Below are positions 26,043 to 39,007 of a stretch of DNA of 64,000 nucleotides, one piece after another. The position numbers and the translations under genes were made by a program. This DNA comes from Chelydra serpentina (Eukaryota > Chordata > Testudines > Chelydridae). Where the stretch lies: positions 8,029,501 to 8,093,500 of the forward strand of contig JBAIAC010000057.1 in assembly GCA_037349315.1 (NCBI GenBank). The letters are read 5' to 3'. Positions within the stretch are counted from its first letter, which is position 1. Each line of letters starts with the position of its first letter. The notes below the pieces were generated by a model, which saw only the letters and a list, made by a program, of their open reading frames with translations, was not told where the DNA came from and ran no database searches.

Positions 26043-26497
26043 GCCAGGGGGCTGGAACAGTTTGTAAAGTGGGGGTGCTGAGAGCCATTGAACCAAACTG
26101 CAAACCCTGTAGATAATGGAATCCACTTTCCAGTAGCTAATCACAGGTGCTGACTTTTGTCGGCGCCGGTGGGTGCTTGCACCCCTCCTGCTCCCGCCCC
26201 GACTCCACCCCTGCCCCAAAGTCCCCACCCAAACCCCGCCCCTCCCTGCCCCTATTGGACCCCTCCCCAAATTCCCGCCCTGGCCCCGCCTCCTCCCTCG
26301 AGTGTGCCACATTGCCCTGCGGCAAGCCTGGGAGGGGGGAGAAGCAGGAGGTAGCGGCGTACTCAGGGGAGGAGGCAGAGGTGAGCTGGGGTTCGGAGGG
26401 GGGGCGTGGCAGGGAGCTGCGGGTGGGTGCTCTGCACCCACCAATTTTTCCCTGTGGGTGCTGCAGCACTGGAGCACCCACGGGGTCGGCATCTATG
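26043..26497 (-). mobile_element. Composite hAT-type element (CATAGGTGCTGG part joined to CATAGGCGCCGAC part)
   Basis: Left part (about 26043-26148) matches the 69-196 element; right part (about 26149-26497) matches the 29698-30238 element in reverse, ending GGTCGGCATCTATG. No clear 8-bp duplication was found at the outer ends, so the borders are approximate. Confidence 0.6.
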
Positions 26498-27182
26498 GTC
26501 ACTATACTCACAACTGGCCTGTGGCAGCCAATTTGGGCTCATGTTGGCTCGGGCTGCAGGACTGTATCACTGCTGTGTAGACTTCCAGGATCAGGCTCTG
26601 GGACCCTCCCACCCCTTAGCACTAAGGGCCTGATCCTCCACTGTTAACATCAATGGGAGTAGGAATGGGACCTCTAAGGCACCTTAGTGAGCACCCCAGT
26701 TTTCCCTCCAAATCTAGCTCAGTTTGAAGGCAAAAATTTTCTCTCTGATCTGCCTCCCAGATTGCTAAATGCCCGAGGCAGTCCTGTGTGTGGAGTGACC
26801 CCAGGATGTGCAGTTAGATTCCCATCAGCTTCACTCTGACTGCAACGTGTCTGCTGAGGGTCTAAGAATTAAGCACTTTGCTGAATCAGGGCCTTAGACT
26901 CGTTCATCCGAAAGAGCTTAACAGCCTACATATAGGAGTCATATTACCCACCACTGAATTGCAGCCACCTCTACCTTGAAACACAGTCACTTTTTACATT
27001 GCATGCGCTGTCTTCACTGCTATTGTCCCCTGTGCTAGCTGGATTCGAGCTAGGGAGGGGGGCTACCTGTATACAGCTTTTGCAGTCTAGACACACCCTT
27101 TGTTAAACAAACTGCAAAGACTTCAAGATGCAGCCCACTGAATTAGCTTTTGGTAGCATGGTATCAAAACATGTATTTGGGC

Positions 27183-27400
27183 TCTGTCATTTGAAGGGTT
27201 CCCCGCTTCCTATGTGACCTTGGGCAAATCACTTAATCTCTCAGTGCCTCAAATGTACACTCCCTTTGTCTTGTCTATTTAGATTATAAACTCTTCAGGG
27301 CAGGGACTGTCTCTCATTATGTGTCGGTACAGCACCTAACACAAGAGGGTCCTGATCTCAGTTGCGGCCGCTAGGTACTATTGTAATACTAATAAATATG
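27183..27400 (+). mobile_element. MIR-like SINE, 3' two-thirds
   Basis: TGTGACCTTGGGCAAATCAC followed by TTTAGATTATAAACTCTTCAGGGCAGGGAC-like tail and TAATACTAATAAAT. Confidence 0.7.
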
Positions 27401-28144
27401 GCCCATGGAGATCAGATTTCAGGACGGGGGCCTTTGATTGTAAGTGGCTCAGATCCGGGAATGCATGTCTCCTTTTGCTCTTAGTTGGGATCTCCAAGTG
27501 TGACCATAGTAAAATAATAAACCATGCTTTCCAGGATTTTATGACAATAAATTAAACAAGAAGAGAAAAGGGACCAGTTTAGCTCTGCCACATGAGGAGA
27601 TTCATGTAGGTACTGTTTAGAATGTGGAAAAATATTCTCCTTTCTTTTAGTTCAGGGAAATACTCCAGAAAGACTTGATGAAACCACAGACATTTTCGTC
27701 TGGAATCTACCCCTATCGTACATTGCATTATGGATGAGTCATTCCTACACTCCCATCTTCCTCCGCTTTGAGATGTGGCGTTTCACACAGCACGGCGGAA
27801 GAGAGAGAGGGAAATATTGTCAGGGTTACAGTTTTCCGTGGTTAAAAAGCAACACAGAAATCCATTAAAAGGAAAAGTTTGTAGAGCGGGAATGCTGAGG
27901 TGGTGAATTACGGGAAGATTAAAATAAGAAACCTCTGCTTGTGTTGAAGTGGACACTGCCTCCAGCCTACAACAAATGAGACAAGTGGGGCATTTTATCC
28001 CATGAAACCAGAAAGAGTTCCGTTCAAAACAAGCAACCACTTGGCTAGACTTGGCTTGAGGAATAGGGCGGCGCGCTGGCACGGGAAGGAGAGAGGTTCT
28101 GCAATGACCTTGGGAGCACGGTAGCTTGTTGGCCCATCCGGACA

Positions 28145-28390
28145 AGAAGAACGGCCTTTGTAAGGCACTGGAGTGTGAGTCAGGAAATCTGCCTTTGCAT
28201 CCCTGGGGGCAAGACACTTCCCCTCCCCGAGCCTCAGTTTGCCATCTCCAAAATGAGGCTAATAATACCTCCTTCATCAGTCTTGTTTGTTCAGATTGTA
28301 GGCACTTTCTGTTACTAGGTGCATGGACAGCAACTAGCATTGGGGGCTCCATCTTGGCACTATGACCATACCAATGCATGATTATTATGG
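28145..28390 (+). mobile_element. MIR-like SINE
   Basis: Core GGCAAGACACTTCCCCTCC, CTCAGTTTGCCATCTCC and the usual tail. Also read as several spurious frames. Confidence 0.65.
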
Positions 28391-28625
28391 GCCTTCCCAG
28401 AGAGTTGAGGATGCTCATCATCCCCCATGCTAGGGCCTATAATGAACTCTGACTGGTATCTCCCTCCATCGTTTCCTAGTTTGGATCTGGAGCGTGGTTT
28501 GGCATACGGACTGCTGCTTCCTAACCCCGGAATGGAGTGTTTTTTAAAGTGTCCTTTCAGCTGGACCTTGATGCTTGTGATAGGCTGTGCTGCCTGGACA
28601 CACCTGGAGAACGACATCGTGTCTG

Positions 28626-28716
28626 TCCGAGAGACAAGGTGGGTGAGGGACTATCATTTACTGGTCCAGTTTCTGCCGAGGAGAGACGCACACTTTCGAG
28701 CTGACAGAGAGCTGTG
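28626..28716 (+). mobile_element. Diverged relative of the 25614 palindromic element
   Basis: Shares GAGACAAGGTGGGTGAGG, ACTGGTCCAGTTTCTG and CTTTCGAGCTGACAGAGAGC with the left arm of 25614-25850. No duplication identified. Confidence 0.55.
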
Positions 28717-28798
28717 GGCATTTCCCAGACATGAACCCCAGCTTGGAGAGACCATCTCCAGCGTGTGAGTGGGAGCCAATGAACGAAAGCAATGAAGG

Positions 28799-29008
28799 TA
28801 AGGTGACCAGATGTCCCGATTTTATAGGGACAGTCCCGATTTTGGGGACTGGACTAGATTTTGGGGGTTGGACTAGATGACCTCCTGAGGTCCCTTCCAA
28901 CCCTGAGATTCTATGATTCTATGATTTTGGGGTCTTTTTCTTATATAGGCTCCTATTACCCCCTACCCCCTGTCCCGATTTTTTCACATTTGCTGTCTGG
29001 TCACCCTA
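28799..29008 (+). mobile_element. hAT-type MITE (TAGGGTGACCA family), copy 4, split by a CR1 tail
   Basis: Perfect duplication AATGAAGG at 28791-28798 and 29009-29016. The element is longer than its relatives because a CR1 3' tail was inserted at 28848-28922. Removing that insertion and one copy of its duplication restores the usual length of about 124 bp. Confidence 0.9.
28848..28922 (+). mobile_element. CR1 3' tail inserted in a MITE
   Basis: 75 bp ending ATTCTATGATTCTAT, flanked by a 10-bp duplication GATTTTGGGG (28838-28847, 28923-28932). Severely 5' truncated. The left part has an extra GACTGGACTAGATTTTGGGG echo of the right part. Confidence 0.85.
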
Positions 29009-29114
29009 AATGAAGGGGAGGGAAGGAAAGAGAAGGGAAGGACAGAAAACAAAGGGAGGACAGGGGATATTCTATACTGAATGGCTTCCCTGGACATTCC
29101 CCCTCATTTTATAG

Positions 29115-29422
29115 CAGGGGTTCTCAAACTTCATTGCACCGCGACCCCCTTCTGACAACAAAAATTACTACACGACTCCTGGAGGGGGGGCACCAAAGCC
29201 TGAGCTCATCTGAACCGCCCCCCCCCCTCCCCGGGGGACCAAAGCCTAAGCCCCACTGTCCCAGGCCGGGGCGGGGGGGTGTGTAAAAACTGAAGCCCGA
29301 AGGGCATCAGCCTGTAACCTGAGCCCTGCCACCCAAGGCTGAAGCCCTTGGGCTTTGGCTTAGGCCCCAGCCCTGGCGACCCCATTAAAATGGGGTCACG
29401 ACCCACAGTTTGAGAACCGCTG
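29115..29422. mobile_element. hAT-type element with CAGGGGTTCTCAAACT termini
   Basis: 308 bp, ends CAGGGGTTCTCAAACT and AGTTTGAGAACCGCTG, perfect 8-bp duplication TTTTATAG (29107-29114, 29423-29430). The termini resemble Charlie-type hAT ends. G/C-run-rich interior. Confidence 0.92.
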
Positions 29423-29697
29423 TTTTATAGGAATTATTGGTCTCTGGCTCTGCCTTTGGTTTGCCGCCAAAAATGGACTGGCTAAAATTTCACCCACCGG
29501 AACATTACGAAGAATCGCTGTCAACTCTACCCGCGCATGGGCCTTCCCATTTATTTCCTGGGCTTTACAGTTCTACCCTTTTGCGACACCCACACCGATA
29601 CTGCTCTGACGTCTCCCCAGGGAGTATGGACTGAGTAGCACGCAATGACCAAGGGCTCAATTCTGCTTGTCGTTACCACCGTTGAAATCCACGGTAG

Positions 29698-30238
29698 CAT
29701 AGGCGCCGACTCCGTGGGTGCTCCGGGACTGGAGCACCCACGGGGAAAAATTGGCGGGTGCAGGGCACCCACCGGCAGCTCCCCGCCAGCCCCCCCCCCC
29801 CCCCCGCGCCCAGCTAACGTCTGCCTCCTGAGGCGCCGTCGCAGCCAAGACACTTTTCCTGAGCTCGCAGGCTTGTTCTCCGCCTCCTCCCCATACCCCT
29901 CCCCCAAGGCGCCACCGCTGCACTTCCCCCCGACTCCCTCCCAGGCTTGCTGCCGCCGATCAGCTGCAGCGTGACAAGCCTGTGAGCTCAGGAAAAGTGG
30001 CTTGGCTGTGGCAGTGCCTTAGGAGGCGGAGGTTATCTGGGCGCAGGGAGGGGCTGGCGAGGAGCTGCCAGTGGCTGCTTGCAAGCCTGGGGTGGGGGGG
30101 AAATGCAGCACGCCCGGGGGAGGAGAGTGGGGGCGGGGATTTGGGGAAGGGGTGGAATGGGGGCGGGGCCGGGAATGGAGTTGGGGCAGGGCCGGGGGCG
30201 CGAGCACCCACCAGCACTGACTAAAGTCGGCGCCTATG
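29698..30238 (+). mobile_element. hAT-type element with CATAGGCGCCGACT termini
   Basis: 541 bp, inverted termini CATAGGCGCCGACT and AGTCGGCGCCTATG, perfect 8-bp duplication CACGGTAG (29690-29697, 30239-30246). Very GC-rich, with a C-run near 29790-29806 and repeated GGGTGCTC/GAGCACCC hairpin words. Overlapping long frames here are compositional. Confidence 0.93.
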
Positions 30239-30844
30239 CACGGTAGCACTGCTGGAGTCAGCAAAGTTACTCTGGATTTACGTCCCATGTAACTGAGAGC
30301 AGGATGTGGCCCCAACCCATGTGGCACATTGGCCTACATTGGCACATTGGCCTATTGAATGACCGAGACCGCAATCTCTAGAAAACAGTCATTGCGAAAC
30401 CTCTGAGTAATCTGCTCTGGTCTGTTCCTTGGTGCAATTTCAAGTTCAGTGGCGTTTCTGACCTTGCAGAGACAAGAAAAAGAAATAATGGCTCATCTGG
30501 TGCTTTTGGTTGTACCTGTTCCCAAGGGAAGGGAATGAACAATCATGCTAATATGTTGCTAACACAAGAGAGACCCGAGCTGTGGAAATCAGATCTGGAT
30601 TTGAATCTGAAACTCACCCCAGATGTAGGGGCGTTTGCTTTGGAAGTTCCAATTTGGGTAATTACAGAGCTAGGCTTGTACTACAAAGCGGATCCAGATC
30701 TGGATCTGCAGCTAAAACTGTTGCAAAGTTTCATCAGCTGCAGACCCATTGTTCCATTTCAGACTCATCTCTGGCGGCTAGCAATACGGCTGACTTATGC
30801 TCCTGGGGGGCTTGTTGCTATTTGCTGCCTCAGCAGTCCTGTCT

Positions 30845-31030
30845 CCTTCTATTTTAATGAAACCACAGAAATTAGAGATAGAAAAGACCTATCATCTGAT
30901 AGGTTCCTTCTTCCAAGGAAGTGCAGAATCGCTTCCTATTGTACAATGGCATTTCCCTGACTTCCTTTGGGAAGTATTCCAGAGTCGAGTAGATTTTGCT
31001 GTAAGGAAGTTTTTTTTCCTGATCAGAGTC
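30845..31030 (-). mobile_element. L3/CR1-like LINE 3' remnant
   Basis: Landmarks AGAAATTAGAGATAGAAAAG, CCTATTGTACAATGGCATTTCC and AAGTTTTTTTTCCTGATCAG are decayed forms of the old CR1-clade 3' end. It lies inside the 248-codon open frame at 30797-31543, which argues that the frame is not a gene. Confidence 0.6.
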
Positions 31031-31651
31031 ATCAGTGGGGAAGATCTGGTGGTGAGATGTTCAGGGGGTCTAGCAAAGTCAGTTCTTTTGTTTGAGTCAC
31101 TGGGTTGGATAGCTGCTCAAGAACTGTCTGGTCTTCTAGCCTCTATTATGGGGAAGACAATTTTCTCGGAAAAGTCCCAGAAAATGCTCCTGAAAACGTC
31201 AAGAATACTTTGTGCAGGGCTGGAGCCAGTGGCTTCGGACTTCCTCGGGCGAGGGATAAAACAGATCAAGACAGCAAAACCAAGATATTTTTGGGCACCA
31301 CTCACACGCCAAAATAAAAAATCAAAAATCGCAAATGTTTCCTGGCCCGGGTGGGAGAAGTTGCTTGGAAGCAGATCAAAACTGGCTGCCCATTTGATCT
31401 GCTCCCGTCAGATCCGCCTGGTGGGTCGTGATTTTTGTGTGCCTGTTGCTTTGCGGCCTCTCCAAGGCATAACCTTCGCATTTCATAAGGATAAGGCAGT
31501 TAAGGGAGGTCGCCCTTGTTCTCTCCTGAGGCATTTGACATAGAGCCCTAGTTGTTTACAGATGTGTCGAGAGGGCGGAAGTGCTCATGCTAATGCAAGA
31601 GCCTCAGCCAGGATTGTGGTGAACAGAGTGATCACAAGGAATATTACAGTT

Positions 31652-31671
31652 CTCCCCCCCCCCCCCCCCCG
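31652..31671. repeat. C homopolymer
   Basis: About 20 consecutive C residues. A G-run of about 13 lies at 5971-5983; other runs of A are at 20760-20774. Confidence 0.85.
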
Positions 31672-33081
31672 CCTGGGGTAGTGGCTTTCGTCAAATCGGG
31701 TGGTCTTTCAGCTCGGACAGTTTAGGAGCAGTTTAGAAATAAAATCAACAAGCAGTTATTAGATGCAGGGCCAGGGCTTTAAATTGCTGAGGTTTTTGAT
31801 TGGAGGAGGGTGTATGTGTGTGTGGGGTGGGGGGAGTAGCTTCTCAATACACCTTTCGGGCCAGCATATTGCTGGAGTCTGGAACCAATTTACTGGTAGG
31901 ACACCTTGGTAAGCCATGCCCGGTGAGGAAGTCAGTTGCCTTGGCTCACTCTGCTTCGCTTCTTTCCATTTCCTTCTACAGAGAAAAGGGTTTTAACCCC
32001 GAGGTGATCAACGCTAACAGCCGGCGATGGGGTCAGTGGGAGTGGAAGAGGAGCCTGCACGCCTAGATCGCTTTGCAGTGGGCTTTACTGTCAAACAGAC
32101 ATGACCGGAAGGAGTCTCCCTAACGCACAGAGTCAGCAGGGCTTCCCTCAGCCCAAGTCTGCAGTAAAAGGCTAGGGAAAGGCCCAGTTTGTTTCAGCTA
32201 AGGGAAAACCAAAGATCTAAAGCATGGTTCAAAATTCCAAGTAGGAAGAAGAACCAAAGACCCTTTCTCCTGGTTCTCCTCTCTCAGCTCATCCTTCTTC
32301 TCAGCAGCCAGCCTTCCTTCCTGCCTGCAACGGTCTGCAGTTTCCCACAGCACACCCTTAATGGTGCAGTGGGGATTAATTCCCCAGCCCTACCGTCCGG
32401 CAACAGAGCCTTCCTCCAGCCAGAGGGAGAGGGTTGGCCCCTTCTCCGCCAATCTGTGTGTAATAAAAGTGTGACACACGGGATTGCCGGTAAAAGACTG
32501 AGATCTTGGTTTCCTGGCTCCAGTCACATGACATGGGACACTGTTGCTAAGAAGGCTCTGATCTCTATCATATGACAGGGGTGAGCACACACTAACCGCT
32601 GGAGCACGGTGGTTGGGGTACACCCAACCCATCACACAGAGCATGCAGTCTGTTTTTGGATTGTCACTCTCTGCAGCAAGCAGAGCATTTTTCACTTCTC
32701 CCAGGTTAGACAGGACATTTTAATGGCTAATACCGTAGAGGGTGAGTAGGACTTGTTGTAGGTCCCTGGAAAACCAGAACCACATAAACTAGGAATGCCA
32801 CATGAAAGATATCGCTGGAGATGGAGACGGGGTGAAAGGAGGCATGCGTTATCTTCTGGTTTGGGCGGTGCCCTGATTGTAAAGGAGAGTCCTAGTTTAG
32901 GGAGTTAATCAGAGTGGACCTTCCCGTTTGACCAGGTGATGGTCCAAGGAGATGGAACCAATAGTCTTACAGAGTGGGAAATCCTCTGGACCGTATAACA
33001 CGTTGTGTCCCCTGTATTCCTGCATTTCTTCTCTGCTTTAAGTTCTGTGTCTATCTAGGTATCCGAACTTCCCTACAAGCT

Positions 33082-33500
33082 CAGTCAGTATTAGACCCAT
33101 TTTGCAGACAGGGAACTGAAGCCCAGAGAGATTATGAAGGAACTTGCTCAAGGTCAAACAGGAAGTTTGAGAACTGCACCCTCATCTCTTGATCCCTGCC
33201 TCCCTTGCATTGGCTGCTGTATTTTTAACAGCTCTGTTGTACGGCACCACTGATTACTCTTATTCGTATGACAGTAGCAGCTAGAGGCTTCTCCCTAGAT
33301 CATGGTCCCATGGTGCTAGGTACTGTACTTAGTAAGACACATCCCTGCCCTGAAGATCTGACAATATAAACAGACACAGGTGGGAAGAGAAACAGAGGTG
33401 CAGAACAGAGAAATATCTTATGCAAGATCAATGGCTGAGCAGGGAGTAGGACCCAACTCTTCTAAGGCCGTACCCATTAGACCACGTTGCCTCAGCTAAT
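33082..33500 (-). mobile_element. Two MIR-like SINE remnants, reverse
   Basis: One at 33082-33200 (GGGAACTGAAGCCCAGAGAG) and one at 33255-33500 (CCCATTAGACCACGTTGCCTC at its head end). More reverse copies lie at 34300-34490 and, as a tail only, at 34790-34925. Confidence 0.65.
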
Positions 33501-35929
33501 GTTGAAATTTTGCATAGGTTTAGTTGCGGTAGATAAAACCCAGCCTTAAACTCCCAGCAGAGGACCCGATCTGCCTTCCTCACACAGGCAGACCTCCCAT
33601 TGAAACTGAAGTCAGAGAGAGTTTCCCGGGGAAAAGCAGCAGGACTGGCCCTGCAGTGTAGAAGGAACCAAGGGAAGCCACGATATCTTGCTGAGATTTA
33701 GTAGGCTCGCTGGGGGCATGTCGCAGCTGGGGATGATGATGGAAAGAAAAATCATAATTTTCTTTTGACCGGGAACTGTACAGATGGCAGCATTTGACCA
33801 GCCACTCCTTTGCGTTACTAGATTTACAGGGCCCAAGTGACATTTACTGGAAAAATATAAAATGTCAGTGATCAGAAACCCAAGCCTGTTCGTGAACTCA
33901 GGATCATCCTAGCTGACTTGCAACAGAGCATGCTGCAGGGATACCATGCTCGGAGCTGGGTGGCTTGGAAGCCAAGGACGGCGGTCAGCCATTGGTTCAA
34001 TAATATGTAGAGCTACTGACAATTTTGGGAGCTAAGAAGAAACAGTGTGAATAAGCACATTCCTGACATCCTTGAAGTCAGCACTCACCAGCAACCGCAG
34101 GCAAACTCTGGCCTCAAGCACCCGTTTTAAAGTATCCATAAGGACTTCTCATATACTACAGTTTTGTGTGTGCTGCAGTCATGCCAGCTTCCATAAATCC
34201 TATTTCAGCAGTTAGGCTAGGTTAGTACTTGGATGGGAGATCTTGAAGCAACATCTCCAGGATGGGGTGTCAGTTAGTATTAATAATGAGTAGTATGGAA
34301 ATACTGGGAGACCCCAATGGAGATCAGAGTCACTAGGCACTGTACAAACACTCAGAAAGAGATAGTCCCTGCCTCCTACAACTAAATAGGCAAGACATAG
34401 GAGATGAAGTGACCAGCCACACAGCATGGGGCAGAGCCAAGGTCTCCTAAGTTCGAGTGAGGCGCCCCAGCTACTAGACCACGCAGCTCATCAAGAGATA
34501 ATCTCCTCACAGGGGGCTAGGGGTAATACTTGAATTAGGGGAGGAAGTTTATCCTTTTTCAGGTGAAAAGTTGGCGTCTGGCAAGACCATCCTCACCAAA
34601 TGAAAGCACTGGGGATGAGGCTAGTGTCCTTGTGGCCCTTAAACATCCCGTGGTATTTTTTGAAACAGCAGGGGTGCTAAACCCCCTGCCCTGGCCCAAT
34701 TTCAACCCAGGTAATTTCATTCCATCTCTCTAAGTTCCCTTCCAAATTGGATCGGATCTATCCCGCACGCCCTGTGCTAAACCGTTGTGTAGCGTTGCTG
34801 ATCACAGTTCTTTGTGTTGCTGTAGCACCTAGGAGCTCTAGTCATGGGTCATGACCCCAGTGGGCTAGTGCTGTACAAACATGGAACAAAAAGTCCCTGC
34901 CCCCAGAGAGCTGCCAACAGAGGAGGAGCCTTTTTTCAGATGAGCTTTGTAAGGCTTAGGCAGTGTACGTAAAGTTACTCAAGAATCTCCAGTGAAAGGA
35001 TAGCGTGAAATCGACTACCTTTAAGACCCACCTCTGTGAAGTAATGAAGTTTTGCTGGCCCCTTGGACGATTGCTTATGACCCGTTTCGCTGTCTATATT
35101 TAAACTGCCCGGTGGGCACTAATTCCATTGAAGCCCCTGTGGAGGTGAGGGTGCTTGGGAAGAAATTAGGCCCAGGTGGTCATTTCTCAAGCCTTTGCCA
35201 GCATGACACAAGTATGGTTAATGAATGTCACGTTTGGGGCTGGATGAGCTACGCTCAGAGAGGTAGACTGAGCTGCCGACGGGATAATGGCCCTACTTCA
35301 AGCAGTTTCAAGAGCAAATTGCAGTGGGCGATGGTTCTTGTAACCAGCCCCAGTCCTCAGTGTCAGCGGCCTTGATGAGTAACATAGATTGGAGAAAGAT
35401 TCCCTCAACCATAGTTTAATAACTCCTCTTCTTCACGAGAGAAATGGAAAATACTCCGCGTTCATGTGACACCTACGGAAGAGAATGTATCTGCAGGGGC
35501 GAAGAAATCCAGTCATCCCTGATCCCCATATGCCCTCATGGCGTGCAGGAATGAACCATTAAGCACTAGACATCAATGGGGTCACTCCCCCATTGACTTA
35601 AATCAGCAAATTTAGGAGCAGAATTTGGCCCTGTCAGATTTTCAAGATAGCCCAACGTGCCATTAATTTTGGTGACTGTGTGGGAACTGAGGCTTAGAGG
35701 TATTTAAGCACCTAACACTTATTGAAAATCAGTGGGCATTTGAGGATCTTGGCACCAGGACACTTATGAAAATGTGGCCGTCTCTCTCCTACATGCGTAC
35801 TCCTCCCTTCTAAGCAAGAGTGCGGCATTCTCCGACTTTGCAGAAGTGTTCTTAGTTCTGCACCTACCTTACATTTCATTCTGCATTTATGTGAAGAGCT
35901 GGGCGAATGATTTGTAGGCAAAGAGTTTC

Positions 35930-38900
35930 TCCTAGATAGTCAGTCATTCTCTGGTCTCAAATTCCCCTCAAACAGCCCATTTTTCTAAATTAGATTTATA
36001 TCCAAAATTCTTCACTTTATGCAATTATATTTCAGCCTCTGCCACTTACTTGGATTGTGATTGGTTGTCCTAAATCACATGGCATTGCTTCTGCTTCATG
36101 ATTGGGTAAGTGAAAAATACTGCAAAAAAGGAATGGGGGGGGGGAAGCATTTCCAGTCTGAAGAGTGAATAGCTTTTGGATGTGTTTGTTTGTTTAGGTC
36201 CTTAAATATTTGCGCAAACATGGACAGGCACAGAAAATCAATCACAATATGAATGTCATTGAATCAGAAAGCTATTTGGAATTCAAATGAAACGTTCATG
36301 AATGTTTTACAGTATTCACCCTCCAGCTATGCACCCAACTGCACTGGAAAGGACACATCTAACCTCTTAAAGAAACAAGGATTTCTTGTCCTAATTGTAA
36401 ACAAATGTTTCCCAATTTGGCTATTCTCCATCTTCAGTGTAATCTTTTTTCTCTCCCTCCCTTTTAATAAAATTATGTCTGAAACAAAAATGTTTATTAC
36501 TTTTATGAGTTCCTATTTGTATGGAGATAGAATTCAAGATGTGATATTTCTGTCTCTCTCTTTTTTTTTAATGACTGCATTTCTTCATCTGGCTTGTGGC
36601 GGGAAAAGCACAGATTAAAAAGAACTGTGCAAATGTTTTTTATAAACTTCTCTTATTTTCTTGCCATAGGACTGCCTTTAATTAGCTCTGTGGAGTACAA
36701 AGGATACATAATGACACCATCTCATAGCGGAGGATATAAAGATCTATTGTATTTATTGCTGAATATTCACACTGTACTCCAGTACTTTGATAAGTACCAA
36801 CCTTTGACTTGGTTCCATTCACATGTACACAGTTGTAAATCCTGAGTAACTCTGCTGAGGTCAAGGAAACTACTCTGGATTTACACCAATGTAACTAAAA
36901 ATAGAATTTGGCTCATTATTCTCACGTTCCAATACACTCCGCTCAGAAGAAAATTGAAATACAGTAAATGTACTGGGACAGATTTAATAATGTTAATCCA
37001 TTTAATATCATGTAACCTTTTGGATTTTTGAACACTACGCCAAATTCTGGTCTTTGACACCGGTAAAACCCTGATATGGCCCAGTAACTTCTGTAGTATT
37101 TTGCTAATTCTAGATAACATTCAATTTAAGATTTATCCCCAATCATTTTAGTAGATGGGTATCAAGTTGATTGATTTTGACACCGTTTTCTTTCATCCAT
37201 TTAGTTTCAGTATATTGTGTTAAGTTGCTATTTGAGAATTCTTTTTTTTTTAATGCTTTTATCTTAGGAATCAGCTTGAATGTTTTATCTTGTTTTAGAA
37301 ATTCAGCTACAAAACAAGTACAAAAAAATCCAACAAAACCCCACAATTTACAGTGTTCTGGCATACCTGTAGTATGCTAATGTTAATGTCTAACCTGCAT
37401 TCCTGAGGCATCTTCAACTCTCAGGGAATGAATGAGGGATTATTTGGATTGCGCAAGGAATGAAAGATTCGGTCCATCCTGGTTTTCATTCAAAGGTTTT
37501 AGAACTGAGAACATGCCAAGCTCCCCAGTTCAAAATAAGTCAGTGGGAAGACCATCTGCGTATTCTTTATATCCTGATGAGTTGCGTTTTTAAAGTATTC
37601 TGTAACCAGCATCCCAGATAACAGGACTTGCAATAGCACAAATTGATTTCGTGCAATTTACCGGATTTACAAAAGCAGGCAACGCCGAGAAACACCCCCG
37701 ATTTTAGCAATATGTCACAGAGCACGAGGTAATCCCTCTACACCAATAGGCTGAAAAAAATGACACCGTCCCAGTTTGCAGTATTCTCCCAAGTAACAGA
37801 GTGACAGAATGGTACTCTGAAGCCTGCTTCCACACTGATGCAGTGCAGAAAAAGGGGCCTTCACCACACAACAAAAAATAAATGCAGTCTAGTTGAAATT
37901 CTTTGGGTCAAATCCTAGGCGCCTTGCTTGATTTTTACGCAGGCAAAAGTGCTGAGTAAAAACTAAGTGAGGGCACTCGGATTCAAGCAACAGTTTTCAC
38001 ACTCTGATTCTTTTGGATAATAGTGCTGAAACTTACAAATAAAACTTTCATTGTGTGGCCTAGTAAAGCTTTCAACCCAGTTGCGGTCCCCAGTTTACAC
38101 GGATACAGAAGAAAACGAGAGCGGATAATGATCCGACGTTTGCTCTCTGTAAACAAGACCCAATTCAGCTATGCTCTAGGACGGAGCTAAACATCCATGC
38201 TGGATGTCAGAAATGTAAGGTCCATCTGTGATAACACAAAGATATAACGTCTCATCTTTGTGCATTTGCTGTGGGGTTGGAGTAGAAAGAGTAGATGGAA
38301 TAAACTTTGTTCAAAGCAATAACATTTCTGAAGTGCCTTTCAACAGTGAAACACTAGATGCTCACACACACTATAGCAAAGTCTTTCAAGTCTACCTTTA
38401 AAGCAACCATTCTCAAACCCTCTTGTGCCCTGGAAAGCTAGCTTCCCCCTTAGAAACAGAAAATGTTGAGTGCTATTAACTTTTGCAGCTCTTACCTGAT
38501 GACTTAAGTTCTTTCCTTTCACCTACTGGTTATGCATATTCTAAGGCATCCATCCTCACAGTGCCTAGATACTAGGTCCTTTAGCTTACATGGGGCTATG
38601 CAGGCAGAGTAGGACTGAAAGAAATATAGCATATATCTAGCACCAAGCAATGCGCTCTGGACAAATTACCACTCAGTTAATGTTCATGGTCCTACAACCA
38701 ATTTCATGCCACGCCTGGTGAGTCAACAACAGTGTGAAAAAGTCATCACGAAGGAAAATGCACATCAAGGTAGGGCCTGGACAGAAGCGCCAAGAAGATC
38801 CAGAAGCTCATCATTTCACATAGCAATGGAGTGCTCTAAGCATGGGTCACCCGCACAACAGAAAACTCATTCCACGACAGCCCACTGTGCGAGCAGCTAG

Positions 38901-38990
38901 CATGCAACTGAAGATGTGCCAGCAAAGTTATTAAAATAGGCTGCTGTTCAGCGACAAACAACAACGTTTCCTGCCTTGAAGGAGATGAAA
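35930..38990. other. AT-rich, largely repeat-free stretch just downstream of the P1 exon
   Basis: About 3 kb of intron next to P1 in which I find no young repeat. The usual CORE-like phrase TGGATTTACACCAATGTAAC is at about 36876-36895. Absence of insertions next to a regulated promoter may reflect constraint; this is an inference. Confidence 0.4.
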
Positions 38991-39007
38991 ACAAGGGCTC
39001 TACTCAC

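Larger units (their letters stand above)
1..39007 (-). other. RUNX3: RUNX3 intron between P1 exon and P2 region (partial)
   Basis: Begins at the GTGAGT donor (39007-39002) and runs off the left edge. No Runt-domain exon, GC-rich P2 promoter or splice-framed conserved exon was found, so the whole left part is read as P1-P2 intron. Length of at least 39 kb is in the usual range for this intron in vertebrates. It is interrupted by many mobile elements listed separately. Intervening stretches such as 205-1646, 2160-3280, 9900-13050 and 17700-21370 show nothing I could name apart from short repeat scraps. Confidence 0.8.

Noticed and set aside
27783..28421. 212-codon frame on the minus strand
   Set aside because: Its N-terminal half crosses a MIR-like SINE in the opposite sense. 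No domain recognised.
30797..31543. Longest open reading frame, 248 codons, plus strand
   Set aside because: It overlaps an old CR1/L3-like LINE tail in the opposite orientation, has no recognisable domain, and lies in RUNX3 intron without clear splice context. Read as chance.
36253..36618. 121-codon frame near the P1 exon
   Set aside because: AT-rich stretch with a Phe/Leu/Ser-rich product and no recognised domain; no splice or promoter context on that strand.
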